Source: Desulfuromonadaceae bacterium
GTDB lineage: Bacteria; Desulfobacterota; Desulfuromonadia; Desulfuromonadales; Geopsychrobacteraceae
DNA: 13,586 bases
Assembly (NCBI GenBank): GCA_013138655.1
Contig: WTCI01000326.1
Span: 1-13,586, forward strand
Direction of reading: 5' to 3'
The translations under genes and the position numbers were made by a program. Below the pieces are notes generated by a model, which saw nothing but the letters and a program-made list of their open reading frames with translations, was not told the origin of the DNA and did no database searches. Below are positions 6,935 to 13,475 of this stretch, in pieces. Positions within the stretch are counted from its first letter, which is position 1. Every line of letters begins with the position of its first letter.

Positions 6935-7206
6935 GCAGGTTTTCAAAACTGGCGATCAAGAAACTATATTGTATGACTTTTGGCATATTTTTAATACCCT
7001 GGGCGCTAAAAACAACTGCCACCGTTCGCAGTCATCAATAACCGTCACAGGAAAAGCCTCGCGAGAGCCTAACGACCGGCAAATATTCTGCTATGCTGAC
7101 GTCTTGTCAACCTCGGATCGATCAACGTTTCGGAGGGACTAAGTCTGGCAATATGATTTGGACGTTGGCCTGATTCTGGAGAACCTCTATTCAACAAGGA
7201 AAAACA
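6935..7206. other. Intergenic region between divergent genes
   Basis: About 270 bp between the NifX-operon promoter and the phosphodiesterase gene. It should contain the promoter for the plus-strand gene, but I see no convincing -35/-10 pair. Small palindromes such as CTCGCGAG (near 7057) and GACTTAGTC on the minus strand (near 7138) occur, but no riboswitch or RNA gene is recognisable. The ribosome binding site AAGGA at 7196-7200 closes the region. Confidence 0.4.
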
Positions 7207-8055
7207 TTGAGTCATTTTTTTGATCGATTCTCCGGGACCGGTTATATCTGTGCCCATCGCGGGGCACGCTCGGTCGCTCCGGAAAATACCCTGATGGCAT
7301 TGAAAAAAGCTCGTGATTGCGGTGCAGATCTCTGGGAAACTGATGTTCGAGTGACCACTGATGGTGAATTGATCCTGTTCCATGACCGTACTCTCGTGCG
7401 CACAACAGATGTTATGACTCGGTCAGAATGCTCTGCTCAAATGCCTTGGAATCTTTCAGAATTTACTTTTGCAGAGCTGAAAAATCTGGCTGCGGGTTCC
7501 TGGTTTCTGCAATCCGACCCCTTTGGAACCATTGCGGCAGGGGACGTTACAAAGGATGATTTCCCGATCATCAGAGCGCAACGAATTCCGGCGTTGCGAG
7601 ATGTCCTGAAATATTGTCGTAACTACGATTTTCCGGTCAATCTGGAGATCAAGGATCAAGCAGAAACTGCCGCAGACGGAACAATTGTCGGCCGAATTCT
7701 GGATCTGCTTAAAGCGACCGGTACTGAACAACTGGTATTGCTCTCCTCCTTCAATCATGATTATCTGCGCCAGGCGAAACAGTTGAATCCGACCATTGCC
7801 ACAGCGGCTTTGGCGGAAAACTGCCATCCGGAAAATCTTCTCGCCTATCTGCGGAACCTGGGTGTAGATGCCTATCATCCGGATCAACTGATAACCGATA
7901 GTCAGCTGGTCAGATGGCTTACCGCCTCTGGAGTACGGGTGAATCTCTGGGTGGTTAATGATCTTGACAGAGCCCGATATTTTTTCGAGGCGGGGGCCAC
8001 TTTCATCTGTACCGATTGGCCGCAACGCATGGCCGGAGGCGGTCATTCTCCTTAA
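7207..8055 (+). CDS. Glycerophosphodiester phosphodiesterase (GDPD family)
   Basis: This 282-aa enzyme would hydrolyse glycerophosphodiesters, released from phospholipids, to glycerol-3-phosphate and an alcohol. The TIM-barrel active-site residues are in place: HRG (17-19) followed by PENT (25-28), the metal ligands WETDVR (43-48) and DGELILFHD (52-60) with the catalytic second His, and NLEIKD (145-150) with the third acidic ligand. The C-terminal VNLWVVND and TDWP match the family. No signal peptide is visible, so a cytoplasmic enzyme of UgpQ type is more likely than a periplasmic GlpQ. The start is TTG at 7207, six bases after AAGGA. Between residues 72 and 125 there is an insertion-like stretch not typical of short UgpQ proteins. 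It stands alone; its stop codon touches the palindromic repeat at 8055. Confidence 0.9.
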   Translation: MSHFFDRFSGTGYICAHRGARSVAPENTLMALKKARDCGADLWETDVRVTTDGELILFHDRTLVRTTDVMTRSECSAQMPWNLSEFTFAELKNLAAGSWFLQSDPFGTIAAGDVTKDDFPIIRAQRIPALRDVLKYCRNYDFPVNLEIKDQAETAADGTIVGRILDLLKATGTEQLVLLSSFNHDYLRQAKQLNPTIATAALAENCHPENLLAYLRNLGVDAYHPDQLITDSQLVRWLTASGVRVNLWVVNDLDRARYFFEAGATFICTDWPQRMAGGGHSP

Positions 8056-8233
8056 ACCTAAATCCTGCAATCAATCGGCATTCGATTGTCGATACAGGCA
8101 CATATGCTATGTTGGCTTTACCGTTTTCATGCTCAGCGTAGCTCGGCTACGCCTGCGCTGAAAACAGCTTGCTGCCTTGCCTCTGCACCTGTCTCAACAC
8201 CCTCGGTGCTCGATCAATTACAGGATCTAGGTT
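8055..8233. repeat. 179-bp imperfect palindromic repeat element
   Basis: The two ends, AACCTAaATCCTG (from 8055) and CAGGATcTAGGTT (to 8233), are inverted copies with one mismatch. The centre is GCGTAGC-TCG-GCTACGC (8136-8152). Intermediate blocks, including GTTTTCA (8123-8129) with TGAAAAC (8159-8165), sit at matching distances from a centre at 8144, and both ends are exactly 89 bp from it. The middle of the arms is diverged. The structure is that of a non-coding palindromic mobile repeat (REP/MITE-like) able to form a long cruciform or RNA hairpin. It lies directly between the stop of the phosphodiesterase gene and tadA. Confidence 0.8.
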
Positions 8234-8326
8234 GAATTCTCTCCGGTTCCGTGATAGAAGCACATTCCTGTTTCGGTGATCGACCAACGGCGGTTATTTG
8301 GTCTGCATGGCAAAGACAGTTGACTG

Positions 8327-8815
8327 ATGGATACAGCGGAACAAGATCGGTTCTTTATGCAGGCGGCACTGGAAGAAGCTGCAGCGGCAGAAATTTCAGC
8401 TGAGGTTCCGATCGGTGCGGTTGTGGTGCTGGATGGTCAAATCATCGGCCGTGGGCACAATTTGCGTGAGACTGAGCAGGATCCAACCGCCCACGCTGAA
8501 ATGATTGCCGTCCGGCAGGCGGCGGAAAAGCTCGGCTCTTGGCGCTTGATTGATTGTACCTTATACGTTACCCTTGAGCCCTGTGTGATGTGCATGGGCG
8601 GGATTATCCTGGCGCGGATTCCGCATCTGGTGTTCGGTTGTCGTGACCCGAAAGCCGGTGCCGTCGGCTCAATTTATGACTTTGCTGAAGACAATCGGTT
8701 CAATCATCAGGTCCAGGTCAGAGAAGGGGTGCTGCAAAAAGAATGCAGCGAGCAGTTGAGCCGCTTCTTTCGGCAATTGCGGGAGCAGAAGAAACAACAG
8801 AAAATTCAAAATTAA
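8327..8815 (+). CDS. tadA: tRNA-specific adenosine-34 deaminase
   Basis: TadA converts the wobble adenosine of tRNA-Arg(ACG) to inosine. The 162-aa protein has the cytidine/adenosine deaminase zinc site: HAE (56-58; His ligand and catalytic Glu) and PCVMC (85-89; two Cys ligands). VPIGAVVV (27-34) and DPTAHAEM (52-59) are typical TadA sequence, as is the C-terminal FFRQLR. Length matches the family (about 150-170 aa). The ATG at 8327 has only a weak upstream Shine-Dalgarno match, but the N-terminus fits the family. It precedes a tRNA-Ser gene by a few bases and may be co-transcribed with it. An ordinary housekeeping gene. Confidence 0.95.
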   Translation: MDTAEQDRFFMQAALEEAAAAEISAEVPIGAVVVLDGQIIGRGHNLRETEQDPTAHAEMIAVRQAAEKLGSWRLIDCTLYVTLEPCVMCMGGIILARIPHLVFGCRDPKAGAVGSIYDFAEDNRFNHQVQVREGVLQKECSEQLSRFFRQLREQKKQQKIQN

Positions 8816-8819
8816 GTTT

Positions 8820-8907
8820 GGAGAGGTGTCCGAGAGGCCGAAGGTGACAGACTCGAAATCTGTTGTGGCGCAAGCCACCGGGAGTTCGAATCTCCCCCTC
8901 TCCGCCA
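8820..8907 (+). tRNA. tRNA-Ser (anticodon CGA)
   Basis: An 88-nt class II tRNA. The acceptor arms GGAGAGG (8820-8826) and CCTCTCC (8897-8903) pair perfectly, followed by discriminator G and an encoded CCA (8905-8907). The anticodon stem ACAGA/TCTGT closes the loop CTCGAAA, with anticodon CGA at 8854-8856, reading UCG serine codons. A long variable arm (GTGG...CCAC around 8865-8878) is expected for tRNA-Ser. The T-arm has GGGAG-TTCGAAT-CTCCC. Confidence 0.97.
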
Positions 8908-8958
8908 TAATAAAAAACGGGGTATTGTGCGTCAGTACAATGCCCCGTTTTTTATTAT
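8907..8958 (+). terminator. Rho-independent terminator after tRNA-Ser
   Basis: The 22-nt arms 8907-8928 and 8937-8958 pair almost perfectly, with only one wobble/mismatch between the AAAACGGGG/CCCCGTTTT core and the TATTGT/ACAAT extension, around an 8-nt loop. T6 and A6 tracts flank the core, so it should work on both strands. A second hairpin, TTGCAC-TTT-GTGCAA (8997-9011), is followed by a T-rich run that resembles the 3' arm of this terminator. Confidence 0.9.
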
Positions 8959-9113
8959 GTTGTTTGGGGAGATTTACCAAAAATACAGGTAGGATTTTGC
9001 ACTTTGTGCAATGTCCCGTTTTGTTTTGAGATCTGAAATATAAAGAGATTTGCTGGGTGAAGGTATCGATCCGATTAAATATCGATTATTTTTGTTTTTG
9101 CTGTGTCCAAATA

Positions 9114-9142
9114 TTGACACATTATAGAACATATATTATTAT
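9114..9142 (+). promoter_or_regulatory. Sigma-70 promoter of the sigma-54 activator gene
   Basis: Perfect TTGACA (9114-9119), a 17-bp spacer and TATTAT (9137-9142). The expected start near 9149 leaves a short leader of about 25 nt before the GTG at 9175. AT-rich sequence lies upstream. Confidence 0.75.
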
Positions 9143-9164
9143 CAGCTCATCTTTCTGCTTTTGT

Positions 9165-9180
9165 CGGCACTTCAGTGCCG
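9165..9180 (+). promoter_or_regulatory. Hairpin overlapping the annotated start of the activator gene
   Basis: CGGCACT (9165-9171) and AGTGCCG (9174-9180) form a perfect 7-bp inverted repeat with a 2-nt centre, and the second arm contains the GTG start codon. It could be an operator for self-repression, or a hairpin hiding the start. No Shine-Dalgarno sequence is visible before this GTG, so translation may begin instead at the ATG at 9205 or 9220. Confidence 0.45.
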
Positions 9181-10263
9181 AATAATTTACTCGAACAGTA
9201 TAGAATGGACTTCATACGTATGACCGCTAACAGTGGATTCGGGGGAATGATCGGGCGCTCACCGCAGATGCTGGAACTTTTTGAGTTGATCTCCTGTGTC
9301 GCTGAAGATGGTGAAAGTACGATTCTGATCCAGGGTGAAAGCGGAACGGGGAAGGAATTGATCGCCCGGGCGATTCATGAAAACAGCCCGAGAAAAAGTG
9401 GGCATTTTGTTCCGGTCAATTGCGCGGCGATTCCTGATGAGCTATTGGAAAGTGAACTCTTCGGTTACGTCAAAGGGGCATTTACCGGGGCGCAGCAATC
9501 GAAAATCGGCCGGGTGCAGTTTGCCGAGGGTGGAACTCTTTTTCTTGATGAAATCGGTGATATGAAGCCGGCTTTACAGGCAAAACTGCTGCGGGTGTTG
9601 CAGGAGCGAGAGGTGGAACAGGTTGGTGCTGTGCGGGCGACGAAGGTTGATGTCCGCGTGATTGCTGCCACTCATCAGGATTTGGAACAGCAGGTCGCTG
9701 AAGGGTGGTTCCGGGAGGATTTATATTACCGGTTGGCGGTGATTCCACTGAATGCCCCGCCGTTGCGGGAGCGTAAAGGTGACATTCCGATCCTGATTGG
9801 TAAATTTATTGAACAGTTCAATCGCCGTAAAAGTGATCGTCCTACAACCCTTGATCCCATGAGCGTGCGGAGTTTACAGGGATATTCTTGGCCGGGGAAC
9901 GTCAGGGAACTGGAAAATTTAATCCAGCGGCTGGTGATTTTGCACCGGGGCAAATGTGTCACCCTGAAAGAACTGCCGGAGAAGTATCGTTGCGAGGTGC
10001 CTGATGAGCCGGTGGTTGAGGAACTCCCGGGAAATGAAGTCACCACGGCAGGCAGCACAGTTGTGGCGGCCTCTCCACCGCCCGAGGTGATTTGGTCTGA
10101 TGAAGGTCTTGATTTTAACGGTTTGATCAGTGAATTTGAAGATCGTTTGATTCTGCAGGCTTTGCATCGTACCGGTGGGAACAAGAAGGAAGCTGCCCGT
10201 TTGCTCAACCTGAAGCGGACAACCTTGATAGAAAAAATCAAAAAGAAAAATTTACCGGTTTGA
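9175..10263 (+). CDS. Sigma-54-dependent transcriptional activator without receiver domain, FleQ/FlrA-like end
   Basis: This protein remodels sigma-54 RNA polymerase with ATP. The AAA+ domain starts almost at once (GGMIGRSP, 23-30). It has Walker A GESGTGKE (54-61), the sigma-54-contacting loop GAFTGA (101-106), Walker B GGTLFLDE (119-126) and [14 protein letters not shown] sequence ([12 protein letters not shown]). A Fis-type helix-turn-helix closes the protein (about 325-360), ending [19 protein letters not shown], which resembles the RTTLVEK signature of FleQ/FlrA flagellar regulators. There is no receiver, GAF or PAS domain; 362 aa is close to the PspF layout. Activity is therefore probably set by its level or by a partner protein. 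GTG at 9175 is the longest start in this frame but lacks a ribosome binding site; ATG 9205 or 9220 are alternatives that leave the AAA+ domain intact. The gene is convergent with the chemotaxis-type operon, and a motility role is inferred. Confidence 0.9.
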   Translation: MPNNLLEQYRMDFIRMTANSGFGGMIGRSPQMLELFELISCVAEDGESTILIQGESGTGKELIARAIHENSPRKSGHFVPVNCAAIPDELLESELFGYVKGAFTGAQQSKIGRVQFAEGGTLFLDEIGDMKPALQAKLLRVLQEREVEQVGAVRATKVDVRVIAATHQDLEQQVAEGWFREDLYYRLAVIPLNAPPLRERKGDIPILIGKFIEQFNRRKSDRPTTLDPMSVRSLQGYSWPGNVRELENLIQRLVILHRGKCVTLKELPEKYRCEVPDEPVVEELPGNEVTTAGSTVVAASPPPEVIWSDEGLDFNGLISEFEDRLILQALHRTGGNKKEAARLLNLKRTTLIEKIKKKNLPV

Positions 10264-10276
10264 TTCTTATTCGCTG

Positions 10277-10305
10277 GTTCCCATCCGGAAACTTCGGGTG
10301 AGAAC
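10277..10305. terminator. Hairpin between convergent genes
   Basis: GTTC-C-CATCCG (10277-10287) pairs with CGGGTG-A-GAAC (10295-10305), with one C/A mismatch and one G-T wobble, around GAAACTT. It lies between the stops of the activator gene and the minus-strand gene at 10328, so it can serve both. T-tracts are weak. The loop and inner stem match the hairpin at 4342-4392. Confidence 0.65.
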
Positions 10306-10327
10306 TGGTCGGTTTCCGAGTCGGGAA

Positions 10328-12181
10328 CTAGCCGGCTTTGCGGAAATGCCGGTTAAGCTTTTGCTGAATCTCGTCCCCGGATGCCGGCAGAATGAGGATA
10401 TCGCGTGCCCCGTATTTCACCGCTCGAAGGACCGTGGAGCGGGTCCATTCCGGCCCGGCAAAGATCATCGGCGGCAGCGGCTGTCCGGTTGATTGCAGTT
10501 TGATCGCTGTGGCGAATCCCTTCTCGCTGACCTGTGACATGACCAAGAAGGCTCCGAGAATCTGGTGTTTTTGGAACTGTTCCTTGATATCTTCTTGGAA
10601 AGACAGCACTTTACAGTCGTAGTCAGCTGTCGAGAGGATTTCTGAAAAGGGTTCCGCGTCCCCTGAATCTTCTGAAATGACCAGTACGATCGGCGGTCCG
10701 GCCGGCACGGCGGGAGCCTCCGTGGTTCGGGCTTTTTCATCACTATCAGCGGCGACAGGTTCTGTCGATGTCTCTCCTGCTGATCCCCCTGCTGCTGTCA
10801 CCGCCGTCGCTGGAGTTGTCTCCTGTGCCCGGGAGCTCGTCTGATCTGCCGCCGCCTGCTCATGTCCGTCCAGGTCGAAAATTTCGGCAGGGAAAAGCAA
10901 TAGGATCCTGTGCAGTTCATGTTCTTCGAGATGTATGGCAAAAGACGCCAGGTAGTAGCTGCCTTCCGGGAAAGGGGTGTCAGAGGTTGGGTCGATCTTG
11001 GTCGGAACGATGATTTCAGATTCAGTTCTGACAAAACGGATCTGTTGCGAATAACGATCAAGAAAAACCTGGGTCAGGCCTCCGGCCAGGATGTTGGCAA
11101 CTTCTCCAAAGGCATCTTCAATTTCCCCATCCAGCAGTCCCTGTGAACTTTGTTCTTCAATCTGGTCCTCGGGCAGCATAATCAGGGTTCCGCCGAGAAC
11201 CACGGCATCAGGAATCTGCGTGAACATGAAGCCAAGACCTTCACGATCCCCGGAAATCTTCAAGTGGGCCATGGTGACTTTTTCCATGCAATGATTGGAG
11301 AAAAAGTCACTTTTGGTCGTCAGCAAAAGCTGGATGTCGTCGCAAACCAGATCTTTTCCGAGCAGGGCACCGATTTCTTCTCCGAGCTGGTTGATCGTTG
11401 CGGTAAAAACGACATCTGTCAATTTTTTGGCATCGGCAAATGCCGGTTTGGGTGGCGGGGGGGGCTCGCTCTCTTCTGCGGGTGCCGGTTCTGCGGCGCC
11501 GGCAGGCTCGGACCTTGGCTCGGGTGTCGGTTCCGCAATAGTTTCTGCGGCTTTTGGCTCCTGTTGCGCGGGAGTTTCCGCAATTTCCGGAGGTTCTTCC
11601 GGGGCGGCGTCTTCAAGTTCAAAAATGCTTGCCGGAACAACGAATTCAAGGAGACCGAGGTTTTTCTCAGCGGTACTCAGGATGCAGCTGGCAACGTAGT
11701 AATTGCCGGGAGGAAAAGGTTGGTCGCTGGCCGGATCAATTTTGGTCGGCACCAGTTCTTCAACGGTTTCTTTGATAAAACGGAGTGTTTTTGAATATTT
11801 ATCAACAAAGGCTTGGGTGAAGACCCCGGCAATGATATTTGCCACCTCACCGAAGGCGTCGCTCAGCTCGCCATCGAGCTTGCCGCCCTGAGCGTTCTCT
11901 TCGATCATCTCCTCCGGCAGCATGATCAGGGTGCCGCCGAGAATAATGGCCGAATCGAGTCTGGTCAGCAGGTAGCAAGCCCCCTCTTTGTCGCCACTGA
12001 CCGACATCCGAGTGAACGCGGTTTTTTCCCGCCCGGGATCGCTGAAGAGGGTGTCTTTAGACGAGAGGAGAAATTGAATATCGCTACAGGTCAACTCCTG
12101 CCCGAGAAGAGCACCAATTTCTGTCGCTAGATTTTTGATGCCCGCTTTGCAGATGACATCAATGATGGCCCGTTGATCCAA
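10328..12181 (-). CDS. Tandem CheC/CheX-like protein with C-terminal pseudo-receiver
   Basis: A 617-aa cytoplasmic protein with an internal duplication. Domain one covers about residues 1-190 and domain two about 250-438, offset by 246-248 residues. Each contains GALLGxxLxCxDIQxLL, LGGTLIMLPE and the CheC/CheX-type active-site pattern D-x3-E-x2-N (D108/E112/N115 and D356/E360/N363, both as DAFGEVAN). In known CheC and CheX proteins the Glu and Asn dephosphorylate CheY-P. The domains are joined by a Pro/Ala/Glu-rich linker (about 191-248), and a second flexible linker (about 439-495) leads to a receiver-like fold (496-612). In the receiver the phospho-Asp position reads FLVMSQVSE and the Lys position reads ILILPAS, so it cannot be phosphorylated normally. 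Start is TTG at 12181 with GAGGG four bases upstream. It is last in an operon after two CheX genes. Phosphatase activity is inferred. Confidence 0.85.
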   Translation of the reverse strand: MDQRAIIDVICKAGIKNLATEIGALLGQELTCSDIQFLLSSKDTLFSDPGREKTAFTRMSVSGDKEGACYLLTRLDSAIILGGTLIMLPEEMIEENAQGGKLDGELSDAFGEVANIIAGVFTQAFVDKYSKTLRFIKETVEELVPTKIDPASDQPFPPGNYYVASCILSTAEKNLGLLEFVVPASIFELEDAAPEEPPEIAETPAQQEPKAAETIAEPTPEPRSEPAGAAEPAPAEESEPPPPPKPAFADAKKLTDVVFTATINQLGEEIGALLGKDLVCDDIQLLLTTKSDFFSNHCMEKVTMAHLKISGDREGLGFMFTQIPDAVVLGGTLIMLPEDQIEEQSSQGLLDGEIEDAFGEVANILAGGLTQVFLDRYSQQIRFVRTESEIIVPTKIDPTSDTPFPEGSYYLASFAIHLEEHELHRILLLFPAEIFDLDGHEQAAADQTSSRAQETTPATAVTAAGGSAGETSTEPVAADSDEKARTTEAPAVPAGPPIVLVISEDSGDAEPFSEILSTADYDCKVLSFQEDIKEQFQKHQILGAFLVMSQVSEKGFATAIKLQSTGQPLPPMIFAGPEWTRSTVLRAVKYGARDILILPASGDEIQQKLNRHFRKAG

Positions 12182-12215
12182 AGTGCCCTCTTCTTAACAC
12201 GTGGGTGAGAACAGG

Positions 12216-12236
12216 GCCTCGGATAGTCCGACAGGC
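12216..12236 (-). promoter_or_regulatory. Intercistronic hairpin between cheX-like and cheC-like genes
   Basis: GCCT-CGGA (12216-12223) pairs with TCCG-AC-AGGC (12227-12236), with a 3-nt loop and a 2-nt bulge. It sits between the stop at 12239 and the next start at 12181 and has no T-tract, so it looks like a stability or partial-termination hairpin inside the operon. Confidence 0.35.
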
Positions 12237-12238
12237 TC

Positions 12239-12697
12239 CTAGTTGAGATTGTATTTCATCTCGACGAAGAAACGACCCTGCTCAAGGTCGAAGGGGATTA
12301 TAACCCGATTACTTTTGGTTGGGGAAGATACGGTATAGGACTTCCCCGAAACTGTTGTCGGAATCGATAATTCGAGACGGACATTTTCTGCCGCAAAAGC
12401 TTGTTTTATCCCCCCGGCAACCATGTTGGCAATTTCACCGAGGGTATCTTTGACATCTTCATCAACTTCTTCAATATCCATGCCAAGCATTTCGCCGGTA
12501 ATGGCCATCCCGACGGTGCCGGGACAATGGATGGCAAGCATGCCGACAAAATCTCCAGTCAGACCGATCATTGCCGAGATATGGCAATCGAGAACCTCTT
12601 TTCCCTCTGTCAACGGGTTCCCTGCGGAGATCTCCATGAAAATCATGGTGTTAAAGATCTCCTCGGTTGATTTAATGATTTTTTTAGCAAATTCCAC
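12239..12697 (-). CDS. cheX: CheX-family chemotaxis phosphatase-like protein (copy 2)
   Basis: This 152-aa CheX-fold protein probably removes phosphate from a CheY-like response regulator. The active-site pattern D-x3-E-x2-N is D84/E88/N91 in DTLGEIAN, and SAMIGLTGDFVGML (41-54) is the family's SxxIGLxG region. The reading frame is open to an ATG at 12883, but I place the start at GTG 12697 for three reasons. A GGGA sequence lies six bases before it. The product then aligns from end to end without a gap to the 152-aa paralogue at 12937-13395. The upstream 186 bases belong to a palindromic repeat. The two paralogues share the same length and the same active site but differ at about half of positions. 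It lies between the other CheX gene and the tandem CheC-like gene. Confidence 0.85.
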   Translation of the reverse strand: MEFAKKIIKSTEEIFNTMIFMEISAGNPLTEGKEVLDCHISAMIGLTGDFVGMLAIHCPGTVGMAITGEMLGMDIEEVDEDVKDTLGEIANMVAGGIKQAFAAENVRLELSIPTTVSGKSYTVSSPTKSNRVIIPFDLEQGRFFVEMKYNLN

Positions 12698-12732
12698 AAT
12701 AAATCCCACGGGGTATAACCGGGTGAAAAAAG

Positions 12733-12885
12733 AGTTAGTTTTAATCCGAAAACGGCCCTTTCCCGTGATCTCGGAGTCAATCAGCATGCTCACTTGTGCG
12801 GCGTACCTATGTACGCCTCCGCGTAAATGTTTGATCTTCTTGATCTCACGAGAAATTGCTCGTTTCCCATATGAAAACTTCATCG
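12733..12885. repeat. 153-bp imperfect palindromic repeat element inside the operon
   Basis: The centre is a perfect GGCGTAC-CTAT-GTACGCC (12800-12817). Both arms then match outward with scattered mismatches. The left arm, read 5'-3', has AGTTTTAAT, GAAAACGGCCCTTTC and CGTGA in the same order as AGTTTTCAT, GGAAACGAGCAATTTC and CGTGA in the reverse complement of the right arm. The ends are about 75 bp either side of the centre (12808). It is read through on the minus strand as a spurious N-terminal extension of the CheX gene at 12239-12697. It is an intergenic mobile-type palindrome in build, like the element at 8055-8233 but of different sequence. Confidence 0.65.
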
Positions 12886-12914
12886 TGTCCCTCCGGAGTT
12901 TCCAGATGGATACG
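12884..12914 (-). terminator. Imperfect hairpin of the GAAAC-loop family
   Basis: CGTGTCCCTCCGG (12884-12896) pairs with CCAGATGGATACG (12902-12914), with two mismatches and one wobble, around AGTTT. The sequence entering it, GAAAACTTCATCGTGTCC (12873-12890), is nearly identical to the start of the terminator at 4341. It lies just after the stop of the first CheX gene, so it may attenuate transcription into the rest of the operon. Confidence 0.5.
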
Positions 12915-12936
12915 AGTTAGCGGGTCAGATGTTTAC

Positions 12937-13395
12937 TCAGTTCTGACCGATTTGCAGTTCAACCAGGAAGGTTTCCCCTTCGAGTGCAAAAGGAACTGTG
13001 ATGTTTTCGGCATCGGCCAGGCAGTCAATCGAGTATTCTTCACCGTGGATCGCCGAGGGCATCGACAGTTTGATATCGCTCCCTTTCGGGTCGAGGGCAA
13101 ACTTCAGGCTGCCGCCCAACATATTGGCCAGTTCCCCGATGGCATCACAAACGTCTTCGTCAATCTCTTCGACATCCATCCCGAGAAAAGCCGTGGTGAC
13201 AGCCAATGCGACCGGCTTCGGCAGATGGATGGCCAGTAGGCCTTTGGTCGTTCCGGCCAAACCGATAATGCCGGAAATACTGTCCTGCAGCATTTCTCTT
13301 CCGCGGCTGAAGGGTTCCCCGGGGGTGACATCCAGCATGATCATACTGGAGAAAATTTCTTGGGTCGAGTGAATGATATGTTGTGCGTGATCCAC
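12937..13395 (-). CDS. cheX: CheX-family chemotaxis phosphatase-like protein (copy 1)
   Basis: A 152-aa cytoplasmic protein of the CheX family, expected to dephosphorylate a CheY-like receiver. The active-site pattern is D84/E88/N91 in DAIGELANMLGG, preceded by EEIDEDVC (76-83). SISGIIGLAGTTKGLLAI (39-56) is the family core strand-helix region, and the C-terminus ends in a beta-rich LVELQIGQN. The start is GTG at 13395, six bases after a clear AAGGAG; VDHAQHIIHSTQEIF aligns with VEFAKKIIKSTEEIF of the second copy. The gene follows a CheY-like receiver gene on the same strand, the natural substrate. Between the two lies a perfect 16-bp hairpin immediately upstream of the ribosome binding site. 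Confidence 0.9.
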   Translation of the reverse strand: MDHAQHIIHSTQEIFSSMIMLDVTPGEPFSRGREMLQDSISGIIGLAGTTKGLLAIHLPKPVALAVTTAFLGMDVEEIDEDVCDAIGELANMLGGSLKFALDPKGSDIKLSMPSAIHGEEYSIDCLADAENITVPFALEGETFLVELQIGQN

Positions 13396-13409
13396 GAATC
13401 TCTCCTTGT

Positions 13410-13450
13410 CAGCCGTAGCAGGCTGAACTAAGCACAGCCTGCTACGGCTG
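13410..13450 (-). promoter_or_regulatory. Perfect 16-bp hairpin between receiver and CheX genes
   Basis: CAGCCGTAGCAGGCTG (13410-13425) and its exact reverse complement (13435-13450) flank a 9-nt spacer. On the minus strand it ends three bases before the AAGGAG of the CheX gene and begins 26 bases after the receiver stop codon. There is no T-tract, so it is not a standard terminator; an mRNA stability or processing element, or a short palindromic repeat, fits better. Confidence 0.7.
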
Positions 13451-13475
13451 ATATTTATGCGGGGTTGCCGGGGGG

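Noticed and set aside
7036..7090. Possible cyclic-di-GMP riboswitch before the phosphodiesterase gene (CACAGG and AAGCC pieces)
   Set aside because: The pieces do not sit in the order or spacing of the GEMM consensus and the closing helices are absent.
7145..7165. Possible sigma-54 promoter (TGGCA ... TTTGG)
   Set aside because: The GC of the -12 element is not at the required distance from the GG of the -24 element.
12698..12883. N-terminal extension of the CheX gene starting at ATG 12883
   Set aside because: The extra 62 residues do not align with the paralogue, lie in a palindromic repeat, and the GTG at 12697 gives a gap-free 152-residue match with a GGGA upstream.
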